Below are positions 1-11,976 of a stretch of DNA of 64,000 bases, in pieces (the first letter of the stretch is position 1; the number at the start of each line of letters is the position of its first letter). Where the stretch lies: NCBI GenBank assembly GCA_013365365.1, contig JABVXU010000046.1, positions 1 to 64,000 of the forward strand, written 5' to 3'. The notes under the pieces are model-generated. The model did no database searches and was not told the origin of the DNA. It worked only from the letters and a program-made list of their open reading frames with translations. The position numbers were made by a program, and so were the translations under genes. This DNA comes from Cruorifilaria tuberocauda (taxonomy: Eukaryota > Nematoda > Chromadorea > Rhabditida > Onchocercidae).

Positions 1-3000
1 ATTCGTATGAAATTATCTATATATTTATTTAATGTAAATGAAAAAGAACGCATAGGATTTTAAGTAAGGAAAATCTATAAATGAGGAAAAATCGAAGAGG
101 ATAAGAATGCTTTTTATTTTCTCAGTTATCAAATTTAAAATATGAGATTTTTAGGATTTCGGCAGACAAGAATTGGTTAATATATTTTCAGTTAAATGCT
201 TTCGGGACTTTTCCGCCTCATTTTAAGCATTTTTGATTTGTCACAAAAAATTCAATTTTTTCATTATTCTTTTTCTTTCTTTCAGGTAATTTTTGCAATT
301 TTCCATTTTTCGCTAACGAATTTTGTCAATTTGATGATTTCATTGAAATGAAATTATTGGAAATGAAAATATGGAGCAAAACTGTTGGTAATGCGATTTA
401 TTGATTAGTTTTAAATATTTTTATCGTCAATTTGATAAACAGTAAGGATCATTGATTTAATTTATTTCCGGAAGCGAAAGAATATCGTTGTTTGTTTTCG
501 TTAAACTTTACAATAAAAACAACTTTCTCTTAACGATCCGGAATATTCGTCATTTAAAATTTATCCCAAATAGTAAATTTCAATTATTCCGTAAAATTAG
601 GTCAGTTATTTATGCTATTAAGTAGTAAGTTATGCAGCTTAATCCGAAATTTCTATATTCTTTTTTTAATTTTTTAAATTTAGAATTTAAAACTAAAACT
701 ATAAATTTAGCTTTTTTATATTCGTATTGATTTTAAATATTCATAATTTAGTGAAGTTTGAAAATAAATAATCGGTATATTATTTTTAGTTTGCATTCGC
801 AATATTTGGTTTTTAGTGCAGTCAGTGTTTTTTTAATAAGAATTAAACAGTTCTTTTAAAGTTTTCCTTTAAACTTTAATTAAAATTTCTCTTTAAAAAT
901 TTTAATAATATTTAAATTTAATAATATTAATAAAGGAGCAAAAAAATGTGGCTTTTCAAATTTGCTTAGGTTTGTTTGTATATTAACGTAACGTTAAAAG
1001 AAAGAATAAAATAAATTTTTTGCAGGTTCAAAGTATTGGGAAATTTAAATAAATTTTTAAAAGATTAATTCAATTTTTTATTCCTTTAAATATCATATTT
1101 TTTGGATAGAAATATGGAGCAATCTTTTTTTTAATAGTAATGATAAGAGGGATGAAATTTTTATCGATTCATAATTATTGAGAAAATAAAGTTAATTTCA
1201 TCTGTGGCATGAATCTGTTTTTTCTCTTTTTTTGTAATTACGGTTTGAATTTTGCCTTCGTTTTAAAATAACTTTTCACTTTTCACTTATCAGTTTTGAT
1301 TCAGTTTAATTCATGGAAAAATATCTATCTTAAATGTCATGATCGCGTTTCTTTTATTTGTTTCATTATTACCTCATCTTTTTTATATTCAATAAATTAA
1401 TTAATATACTTTATATTTCTAATAAAAAAATGAAATAAAGATTGCAACGAATTGACTGGTTAAAATTAATCAAATTCTGTGAATCATTTAGTTGTTATTG
1501 TATATTTAAAATTCATGATAGAAATTTCAATATAATCCTATTTGATTAAAACTGTTTTTAAAAGATTGCGAAAAGTTTAGAAAATTCTACAATTTCGTGA
1601 TATATTAAAATATGTGGAACCTTTAATATTTCTGTATTCAGTATTACTTGATGATCAGTGGATTATGTCATATCAATTGAAAAATTTTTATTTTTGAAAA
1701 CTTGATTTCATATGGAATGAATTAAAGTCACTAACAGTGATCATTTATGATCATAAAATCGATCAGTTAGAATATTATTAATTGAATTACAACTAAAATG
1801 CTATAATAATCGAATTTAATAATATGGAATGAAAGTTTTGAAATACTAGAAATTGTTCTTATTTTCGATCTACTAACTTTATATCTTTTTCTTTTTGTTC
1901 GCATTGAATGTTGTAATTACAGATAGAAACAATGAAATAAATTTAATTTTTCATTAATTTCTCTTTGGTGTAAAATGACAGCAAATTATTCATCGAAACT
2001 TTCACCAACACGCAATGGATGTCATTGTTTACAGGTTTTTACTACTTTTTTTTGTTTTCCTTTCCAAATTTCTTTTAATTTTATAATTTAGTTTTAGCTT
2101 TAATTTCTTGAAAATTTGAAAAATGTAAACAGCTAAATAAAAGGTTAAAATCCATCGTCCTTTAAAAAATTACCTTCTTGAACCTTCCAAACTCTATCCT
2201 CAACTTTTGGAAAACAAATTTTTTAAAGGAAAAAAAGCAGTTATTGTTTGTGACTTAATCGGTTTTCTCTATTCTAAGTCTTTACCATTTCGATTTTGCA
2301 TTATTTTGCTTTTTTAAAACAAATTCGATTAATGCTTAACTAAAAAAAATTTTGAAAATAAAAAAGAGGGAAAGAAAGAAAAGGATTAGGAAAAATTTTG
2401 TTTGATTTTTTTTTTAATTTTAATTTAAAGTTTCATAAGTTTTCCCTTATATTTCAGTTAGAAAATGTTAAAGTTATAATTCAAAGGATAGAAATAAGCA
2501 TTTCTAAATGTAAGAACTGAAAACTAAGCTCAGAGAATCGTGACCGAGAATGAAATGAAGTTGATATAGAGTGGTCAGAATGATTTATGATGTCCAGCTG
2601 GACAAATGGACCATCTGAATGAACGCATTAGCATTTCCTCTTTCAGTGGAAATTATAAACTAAATTGTTGATTTCTTCCCGCAACTTATAATTCATATGC
2701 CAGCCGACTAAGTTAGCAAAATGTATTTGAAACTTAGACATTTTGTTTAAAATTCATTAGAGGAATTAAACCTTAACTGACATGCTTTAGATTCCATCTA
2801 GTAAATAAGCCTACCATTTAATAAACAAATTTCTTGATGATGTATCAATTTCCTGTAAATTTGTTTTTTTCTATACTTTATTAAGCAATTTTATATTTTA
2901 TTGGAATAATTCGCTAATGAAACAATTTTTGTAATTCATATTTTCAAACAAGTCGTTTTGATCATAAGTATAGCGAACTTTTGAAAATTTTTAAAAGGTT

Positions 3001-4188
3001 AAATTTTAGATTTTGAATGGAACATCTTGTTCTTAAATTTGTTCTTTTATGCTTTCATTCTTTTTGTCACTCACAATTTGGAGCTTTTACTAAAAATTTG
3101 GAATTTATATTTAGCAATAAGAAAAAGGCAAATGAATGAAATAATATTTTTGTTTATACGTAAATTTTAAAAAAGCATTGAATTTTTTTGTTTTAATTGA
3201 TACTTTTCATTGGCTTCTAGTTGAATTTAGATCTTTCTGATATATGAAAAACTTTTAATATATTTTCTCTCCCAAATAAATGTATATAAAAATTGGAAAT
3301 TTTCATCTTTTTTAAATTCTATTTTCACTTCAAATTCAACTATGCATTTACTGCAGAAATTGAAATTGGAACTGGTAAGTGTGTTAATTAATGATAATTG
3401 CATTAGGAACATTAATGACGTCAAACTTTGACAATTGTAATAAAATGCCTGATGTTTTACAGTGCTGAAAATTGAAATGTTCAGAAAAATTACACATAAC
3501 TACTCATAGCTTTTCAACTTTTGTTCCTTTCTTTTTGAACTTTAATGTGTTATTTTTTGTTGCTATTTTGAAATTTAAAGATTTATTAAAGTTAAATAAA
3601 TTTTTTCTTTATTATCTTGTCATTTGTATTTACATAACATTTGAAATATTATGAAAAGAAAAAATATCAAAAATTAGAAAAAAGAAAAACGAAATTTCTT
3701 TTTTCTCTTATCATGTGTTAAAGGAATGTGTGAATCATTTATTTGTAACAAAAAAAAAGACGAAAAAGTTATGAATAATTTGAAATTATATTTTTCATCT
3801 GTTCCAAATAGAAAAGAGATTTCTTCTTTTTTCCTCCTTCAAAAATTAATTCAAAAATTGGAACCTTTTGAATTTTTTGCAGTAAATCATTTTCGAAATA
3901 TTTTGATTTATGATTATAAACTATTTATTTCAAAAATTTTTCTTAATCTTCAAAAAAAGGTTTTCCTCTCTGTTCTAAATTAATTTTTATGCCACTTTAC
4001 TCCTTTGACTTTTCTTAATTAATTAATTTATCAATCAATTAAGAAACGATAATAACATCAGTAGTAATGGATGATAATAACAAATTTCATCTTTCTTTTT
4101 TTCGAAAATAATTGTTAAAATTAATTATTTTTTTCAAAAAGAGCAATGTTTATTTTTATCATTTATTATCAAAAAGTTTTTTTTTCAG
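1..4188. other. Gene-poor AT-rich stretch upstream of the CRIB gene
   Basis: No coding exon can be supported here on either strand. The open frames present are short, lysine/phenylalanine/asparagine-rich and lack paired splice signals. The stretch could be the promoter and outron of the gene beginning at 4189, or contain an unseen upstream intron of it. A slightly less AT-rich block at about 2520-2720 carries a perfect palindromic E-box. Confidence 0.6.
2591..2604. promoter_or_regulatory. Palindromic E-box (TGTCCAGCTGGACA)
   Basis: A perfect 14-bp palindrome is centred on the bHLH core CAGCTG. It lies in a locally less AT-rich block about 1.6 kb before the first exon of the CRIB-domain gene. 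Binding by a bHLH factor is inferred from the core only. Confidence 0.3.
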
Positions 4189-7100
4189 ATTCAAGAAGAC
4201 GAAAATTATAAGCATATAGCTGAATCGGAAAACATGCATATCACTGGGGATAATGCTTCGAATAACAAAAGTATACTTTAATTGAAATGGACTTGGACCA
4301 AAAAAAAGAGCCTAATTAGTTTGCAGTCTAAGCAAATTGCCATTTCACGCATATTTTATTTAAATATTGACGAATTAAGTAATTAGAGATTAATCACTTT
4401 GTTCCGCTTTTTTTTTCTATCATTTTTTATCCATTTTTTATCGATTAATGAATACTATTCTATGCTATCTAATAACCATTTCTATCGCTTTCACCTTCTA
4501 TTACTTTAGAAATTACTTCTATTATATTTACTTTTAGAAATTGATATTAGTCTGTATTACATAATTATTACCCAATGATTTAAGATTACTACATTTATAA
4601 CTGCTTATGATCTTCTCTTTTTTCAGCCAACAACAGAAAATTATTACGAAAAACGGCCAAAGTGAAACCGGAAGAAGTATCAACACCTACGCATTTCGAG
4701 TATCCTTTTTTAATTTTCACTTTTTAAAATTTCTTGTAAGTTCTTTAAATTTTTAGTAAAATTTTAGTTCCTTTTGTGGTGGTCAAGTTATGTAAACAAT
4801 TATTTAATACTTTTAATATTCTATTTCTTTTAAATCATTTTTTTAATATATTAAATAATTTTTTAGACATTTGGTACATATTGAAGATTTGCAATCGAAC
4901 GCCAATAATTTTGTTGTAACAGAATTATCACATGATCCAGTTATTAGAAATATTTTTAATATGATCGAAAAAAATATCGCCAATGCTGTCACTGTCACCA
5001 CTTCTACCAACAATATTAAAGAACTGTGTTCAGAACCAATGAAGAAAAGTCAGAAAAGTAATTCTGAAAATGTTGCGGTTTACATTAATGGTATGGAAAC
5101 ATATGATAATTTAAGTAACTCTACCATTCCATTTTGTGTGTTAAACAAAGAACAATTGATAAAGGAACGAAATAACTCGGAATTTGATTTGAAATGTAGC
5201 CAAAAATCATCAGATGATGACAAAGACCAATCAATATCAAATACTTTGACACCAAATTTGGAAGAAAAAAATCAAAAAAGCAAGGAAAATTCCCTAATGC
5301 TACCGAAACGTCAACCAAAACTTACATCAATTTCATTATCAGATTCATTCGAAACTGTATCACCTGTATTACTATTTGCACAAACATCGGTATCATTCCA
5401 GTATCCTGATCTAAAGAGACAGGAAGCTGCTTATGATGCTTTTGTTTCTCGAAATATCGGAAAGGTAATAACAGGAAGTTTATATGAGAATCGAGAAAAT
5501 ATGAATTCAAGGACAACGGATGTAAATAGTTTTGAAGCAAAGTTGATCGATTTCAAGGATCAATTGGAAATTCGAGAAGCACTGAAACAATTGGATGATG
5601 CCTTGGATGATCAAATTTCCACTGAAAGTTTTCAAACTTTAAGTTCGAAAAATTCCAATACTACGTCATCTGAAGGGAATACTGAATCCACAAAATCAAA
5701 TAATAATCAGAAGTCGGTGAAACAATTAGTTGAAATACTCGATTCCAAGCATTTGCAATTTAGAAGACGGAATAAGCTATCGAAATTGCATCCAAATATA
5801 ACCAATCAGAATTCTAATTTTGCATCCGATAATGAAAGTAATACGGAAATGAAAACTTCACTGTATGTATCTGATCCGGAAACATCAAAACCATCCCTTA
5901 TTGGTGTCAACATTTTTGGTCTCAATGATGGGAAATCAGTAGCAGAAATTATTGCTGAGAAAATAAATCATAAAAATCATTCACTTCATAAACATCCACC
6001 AACATCACCAAAACCTGTCCTGAAAAAACCAATTCCGATTCCAAAATCGAATACTTCAGATGAAGAAGAACAACAGAAATTGCTTCTTGCATCATCACCA
6101 TCAGCTCAAGCAGTCCATCCATCTGGAAAATCAATATCGGATGCTGGAAGGGAAAATATGATTTTTACGATAGATAAAAAACCGAAAATTCAGACAAAAC
6201 ATCGAAGAATATCAAAATCTGAGATGCTGCCAACAATTATTAAAGTCGATGATTCAGAATCCTCCGCTAGTTTCAAGTCAGTAATAACTGATATGGCTTC
6301 TGCTGTAGCATCAACAGCAACTGATCCTAATGGGAAAGAATCAAGCCAACAATGCTTATCTGAAACATCAGTTAATCATGTTTATGAAAATTTAAATCAA
6401 AATGATGATGAAAAATACTTGGAAACATCATTTAATGGACCAATTGCAATGACAACAATAAGTGGAAGCAAAAAGGTGAAGCAAAAAATTTGGTATATGA
6501 TTGTGATAATGATAACGCAACATCGGGGAAAAAGTAAAAATGATTCGCTTTTCTCTCAGAAAATCAAATATTGAACAGAATCAGAATGGTCCATTTTAGT
6601 TGTCAAATGTGATAATTATAACGCTAATTAGATACATAGGATTGCAGCATATATAATTAATATCAAAATCATTATAAAATATAATGATTATAGAATAGTT
6701 TATTGAGTCTGATATAAAATCTGATAATTGCGATTAAGTGCAATTACTTATAATCGGAATAGTTCATTCCAATAAAACATTTTTTTCGTAATGAATTAGT
6801 GATAAGCTTCTTTTTTTCATTCTCGTGGTTGATAACTTTTATTATGGGAGCATTTTTTAGGACATTTCACTCATCCTTCGTCAACAACAACAACAACAAC
6901 AACTGGGAGACTATGTCATTGATAAGGGAAAACTTGTTGATAATATTTCTTTTGCATCATATGATGCATATAATGATGTTCATAATATAAAATGGCGAAA
7001 TGATTCAATGAAAGAAGGAAATTTTGGCGTGTCGTCAGAAAATGATCGAAATTCAGAACTGATATCACCAGAACAAGCGTGTCCGAAACGTAACAGCTAC

Positions 7101-8583
7101 GATTCCGTTTCCGTTTCTGATCAACAAAAGATGCAACGTAGCACTTCAATGTATTATGCTTCAAATAACAAAGATTCAAATGATTTCTCAATGAAATCCG
7201 GTCCCAACGTTGTTCGACAGCATTCTTTAATCGTAAATCGATCATCATCATCGTCTATTCCTGAAGCAACAAGAATTTCAGCACGACCTAAACCGGCACC
7301 ACGCCAAATTGATTGCATGAAAAGGACAGTAATAGCTGTTGATATGCCTGAGGTCATGTAATTTTCTTGATTTTTGCATTTCATCTAAATGATTTAAAAT
7401 TTTCGCATAATAGTTATTCATTTTTTGCTCATATACGTTTATTTCCATTAATGTGATTTTGATTTCATATATTGTTGTGAATATTATAATTTCGTTGAGT
7501 ATAAAATATGTGAAATTGTAATTTAATTACAAATGAAATGATGAATAATTGTTTAATTATGAATAAGCAATAAATTTATTCCAGTTAACAATGATTTGGA
7601 AATGAGTGGTATATCAGTCAGTTGTAAACTTCTAATGAATATCATATGTGAATTTAGGAATAAATATTCTATAAAGCAAATGGTATTCAAATTTATTCAA
7701 ATTATTGCAGTATCTGAATTTTCAGACTGGAGATAAAAATTTTCGAAAAGAGTTGAAACGACCAGTACCTCTACCGCGACAAAGTAAACTTAAGGTAATT
7801 TATTTTATTTTTATCATTTCAGTTTTTCTTCCTGTTTTGTCTAAAAAATTAAATTAAACACATCAATCTAGAATACGCCTCACTAAAAGAAAAATACTAA
7901 TTTTTCTTTACCTTCATCAATTTCAAATTCTTAATGATTTCTGTTACATGAATATTTGAAGTGATGCTATCAATTAAATTTTAATATGATAGTGCTTGAA
8001 TACAAAATATAATTTTAATCTCAATTTAAAACGTAAATTTTTTGGTTTAATCCATTTAATAAATTATCTGTTTGAAATTTTAGTTGATATTGAATGATGA
8101 TTCGTTAAAGAGAGGTTCATTTGCTGTGACAAAAATACAACATGGTATCATTAATGGTCCGGAATCAACGGTAAATTTTAACTTTTCTACCATTCATGCC
8201 TTTTTAACGAAAAAAAATGGGAGGATATGAAGGGGTAAAACGGGAAAAAAGATAATAAGAAGTGAAGTAATCCCTAAAGTTAATATTAGCGGAAAAAGTA
8301 GTTCCTATAAATGAAAAGAAACCTGAAATATTTTAAAATATCCTGAAATAGCTAATGGATGACAAAGTAATCAACATGCATGAAAAACTTCGAAATTAGT
8401 CGAAATTTAACTCTTGCAATGGGAATATTTTAAATATCCTTTATGAATTGAAGTTTTTTAGTTAAAGTTTTTCGATATGAAATGTAATATTTATTCTAAT
8501 TCCTACAGATAACAATCGCAAAAACAATGAATAAAGTAAATGAGGAAGAGAATGGCAGAAACGAATGGATGTTACGTTTGTAA
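4189..8583 (+). CDS. CRIB-domain (Cdc42/Rac effector-like) disordered protein
   Basis: Seven exons: 4189-4270, 4627-4699, 4867-6475, 6861-7352, 7711-7794, 8084-8170 and 8509-8583 (stop TAA). They total 2502 nt and all intron phases agree. The first visible ATG is at 4234, 45 nt after a strong TTTTTTTCAG acceptor, giving 818 aa; an unseen 5' exon is possible. At residues 30-42 VSTPTHFEHLVHI matches the CRIB consensus (I-S-x-P-x-x-F-x-H-x-x-H-V), preceded by a basic run (RKLLRKTAK), as in PAK and WASP. CRIB motifs bind GTP-loaded Cdc42/Rac. The rest is Ser/Asn/Lys-rich and looks disordered, with a six-glutamine run and proline motifs that could bind SH3 domains (SPKPVLKKPIPIPKS, ARPKPAPRQ, RPVPLPRQSK). 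I see no kinase, WH2 or SH3 domain. The overall family is not recognised; a signalling scaffold acting on the cytoskeleton is inferred. An AATAAA lies at about 8731. Confidence 0.8.
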
Positions 8584-10389
8584 TATATTTTTTCTTAAGG
8601 GTCATGACCTCAAGTTACTGGTGACAACGAATTTCGGTATAATTACCAATAATTCTTCCATATTTATTTAGTATCATCTTTTTTCTGTTTCATTATTTGA
8701 TTATGATTTTGTGATTTTTGAGAAGACGAAAAATAAATTACCTTTTACAACTGTGATTTTCATTGCTTCTCTATCCCCGCAGTCATATTTACAATTCTCA
8801 TCAAGTAAAAAATAATAGTAACAATATTTCTAGCATTAATTTAATAAAATTTGATAGTTGATAAGCAATATCCAATTATGTTTAGTCCTAAAAATTATTA
8901 AGCAGTAATCTGATGTATCGAGTTTTGGTCGCGCACCTCATCCGATATGAATTTCTTTTGTTGTTAAAAATGATAATATTAAATCATTTGTAAAAATTAT
9001 GAAATATTATACATCTGTGCTTAATGATACTTTTATTCAAAATCTAATTTTCATCAGGAATAACTAATCAAATATATTTATCAACAAATATATAAAAATA
9101 ATTCCATAATTTTCTGCAGTGGCATAATTTCTGGATGAAGACGATACTGTTGCACACGCATTCATCGCTTATCTTCAATTTCTTTACGTCATTTACGTAA
9201 TGTGTTAATTATATCTTACTGTAAAAAGTTATACGCAAACCACATCTTAGCGTAATTTCTTCAATATTTTCCTATTTTTGCAATAGTTATATCATCAAAG
9301 TAAAGTTTATAAGTGGTTCGTTCAATAAAATATATTTTACAAAAAGTAGCTTAAAAATTTTAAGAAAACATTCATATTGTAAAGTTTAGTATTTCAAAAA
9401 ATTTTCGATATTTATCATTTTTGTTTAGTTTAAATCTGCCCAAAATGTAACAGTTCAATAATTATGTCCTGATTATAAATTAGTTTTCCCAAATTACATT
9501 TGAAATAGAAAAAAAGGTAAAACTGATTATACTTAACGTATGTATCAAAGCAAATGAAGTAATTATGAAAACTATATTGCATGAAATATCATTCTGTAAC
9601 ATAAAATATACTTACTTCTACAATAGGCAATACCATTTTATAATTGAAAAATGAATTCTTAAAGTTGCAAAAATTTTCACTGTATCTTAAATCTGAAAAA
9701 TTTTAGATACGCGAAGTTTTTAAATTATTTTAAAAAAAGCGAAAATGCAAAAAAATAATCCATTCAACCATCATAAGTTCCTGTTCATAGATATCAAAGT
9801 TAAAGGTAATACAACTCCGAAGGAGATCAACAAACTGAGAATACAAATAATGATGATAGTGATAATTATGATTGTAATTACGTCTGAAATAAATAAATAA
9901 TATTTTTGATATCCAATCACAATGAATTCGATTTAATGCAGCGATAATCTATAGAAATATTGAATTGATGAATAATTGACATTCACGTTTCTGAACGAAA
10001 ATTAATTGTAATTCCTATTTTAACATACATAATTGTCTTCTTTACGCTAAAAAACGTTCCATTCTATTTACCAAATACGAATTGTTTTACCGATAATATG
10101 GATATGAGACAAGAAAAAGAAATATTTGGCTGTATTAGATGGGTTTACCTACCTTTAATTCAAAAATCGAAAATTCTGGCTGATTTAAAAAATTTTTAAT
10201 TTTAATTTATTCTTTTTTACCCGCTTTCTGACTTGAAAAGCTAAACCTAGAAAAATGCGGACATTGAAGATTTATTTCAAAATAAAACGTAAAAAACGTT
10301 TCATATTAAAATAGGGTTAAAATAGGATTTAATTCGGGAATTTCAAAATTTGAAAAAGAGTGTTGTTCTTCAAGGAACTATTTAATGCT
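8584..10389. other. Convergent intergenic region
   Basis: This lies between the 3' end of the CRIB gene (+) and the 3' end of the acidic-protein gene (-). It is AT-rich with no coding signal. AATAAA near 8731 (+) and TTTATT at 10271-10276 (AATAAA on the minus strand) are plausible polyadenylation signals for the two genes. A GGGTCATGACCT palindrome-like site is at 8599-8610. Confidence 0.6.
8599..8610. promoter_or_regulatory. Inverted nuclear-receptor half-sites, no spacer (IR0)
   Basis: GGGTCATGACCT is an inverted repeat of RGGTCA half-sites with zero spacing, one base away from the classic AGGTCATGACCT element. It sits 16 bp after the stop codon of the CRIB gene, so it would lie in the 3' UTR; a regulatory role is uncertain. 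Confidence 0.2.
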
Positions 10390-11976
10390 TCAAGGTGCTT
10401 CCGAAGATATTACTTTCTCTCGATCAGTTCTAGGTATATTCTTCATCTCCACCTTTGATTCTTCATCAGTCGGTATTTTTTCTTCCACTTCTCCTAGAAT
10501 TCCCTCTGTTTTTGGTGCTGAAATAAGCAGAATTTCGCTCTTATAAAATTTACCTCATAAAAATGACCGCTCAAATTTAAATTTGAAAATATCTTAATAT
10601 CTTTCATATATTTAAAAAAATAGCATAATAACAATTAAACCTTCTGAAGTATCATCAGGTTTTTGTTGTTTTATTTCATTATCAGGCTCCTTGGTAATCA
10701 TATCATCCATCTCACTGATATTTGTTTCCAACTGCATTTCATCTTGGTCGTGGTCAGCTGAAGGAGAACAACAAAGTTTTTTTTGAAAAGTATTATTAAA
10801 CATTAATAACTGATGAGTTATAGTTGCTGAAAGTCAACCTTCAGAATTAACAGAATCAGGAAGCCGATCATCGGAATTATCGTTATCATTCTGTTTCTTA
10901 ACTGAATCAGCATTTTCTGATTCATCTTGTAATGATACCGGTTTTGGTTCCAATTCACTCTGCACTGGTTCCGTTCCTTCAGCCATTGCTGATTCTATTT
11001 CTTCTTTATCATTCATCACTGATAACGTCGAATATTGCTCAGTACCTAATAATAATTCTGATTTGTGTCAAAGAAAAATTCAACAATTATTTCTCCATTT
11101 TACTGAAATGATTATTTTAAATGATTTATTTCATTTAAAAAATTGCTTTATCAAAATGAGTAACTGCCAATTACTTCATTTTTTAGTTTACTTATATTTA
11201 CTGTGTATTTTTTATAGCGATTATTACATGCATGATGGTATAATTAAATAAAAATTAAATTTTTTTCGATGTTCCATGAAAAAAGTAAGGTATTATGATT
11301 CAAAACAATCATATCCAATCATCTGATGACACATCGATTCAAAATTATGTCGTTTTAATCGAAAAGTGAAAACTGATATTAATTATACATTAAAGTATTG
11401 CAAGTATTATAAAATTTCAACCTGTTTCGGAGCTATCATTTTGTAGCGTTAATTCATCATTATTTCTGCTTGATGGAATGGTATCACTTCCTGAATATTC
11501 AAATTTTTGATTGTTCAGATTGCATTTTATGCTTTGTTAAAAATAAACCAATAATGTAAACTGTGTGAAATATTTTCAACGGCTTAACTTTCGATGTTAA
11601 TTATCACACAATACGTTAAAAATTATCGAATTATGTCAAAATCTTCAAAACTGATTGTTGACTACGATATTTTCAATATTGTTAATTCAAATATTTGAAA
11701 TTAGACTTGTACAATAAGGATAATAATTTATTGTTACTTTGGCTGTTCAATGCAGCTTCGATCGATTGGAATGGCAATGGTGTTGAAGTTTCTGATGCTA
11801 ACATTAACATTGTTGATTCATCTGTAAACATTAAAATTAAAACTCAACGGCAAATTTTTTAATTGCATAAATACGAAATTTATAATTTGTTTTAAAACAA
11901 AAAAATGCATGTAACCGGAGAATTGTTCAGGACGATTATCTGATTGCATCATAGCTGTATTAATTGTTGTTGTCAT
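10390..11976 (-). CDS. Acidic, disordered protein of unknown function, 221 aa
   Basis: Six exons in transcript order: 11976-11916, 11821-11738, 11490-11422, 11045-10839, 10757-10641 and 10517-10390 (stop TGA), 666 nt in all. The start ATG lies about 25 nt after a CTTTTTAG acceptor, consistent with trans-splicing. The protein is rich in Glu, Asp, Ser, Gln and Asn (for example QNDNDNSDDRLPDS and ETNISEMDDMITKE), with no signal peptide, membrane segment or recognised domain. All five introns are phase 1 and the four internal exons are 84, 69, 207 and 117 nt, so any can be skipped without losing frame. Its start is 2.5 kb past the 3' end of the upstream same-strand EF-hand gene, too far for a typical nematode operon. 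I cannot assign a function. Confidence rests on the six matching splice junctions rather than on homology. Confidence 0.7.

Noticed and set aside
3726..3983. 85-aa open frame on the plus strand upstream of the CRIB gene
   Set aside because: Phe/Lys/Ile/Asn-rich composition typical of chance frames in AT-rich DNA, with no clear acceptor before the ATG and no homology.
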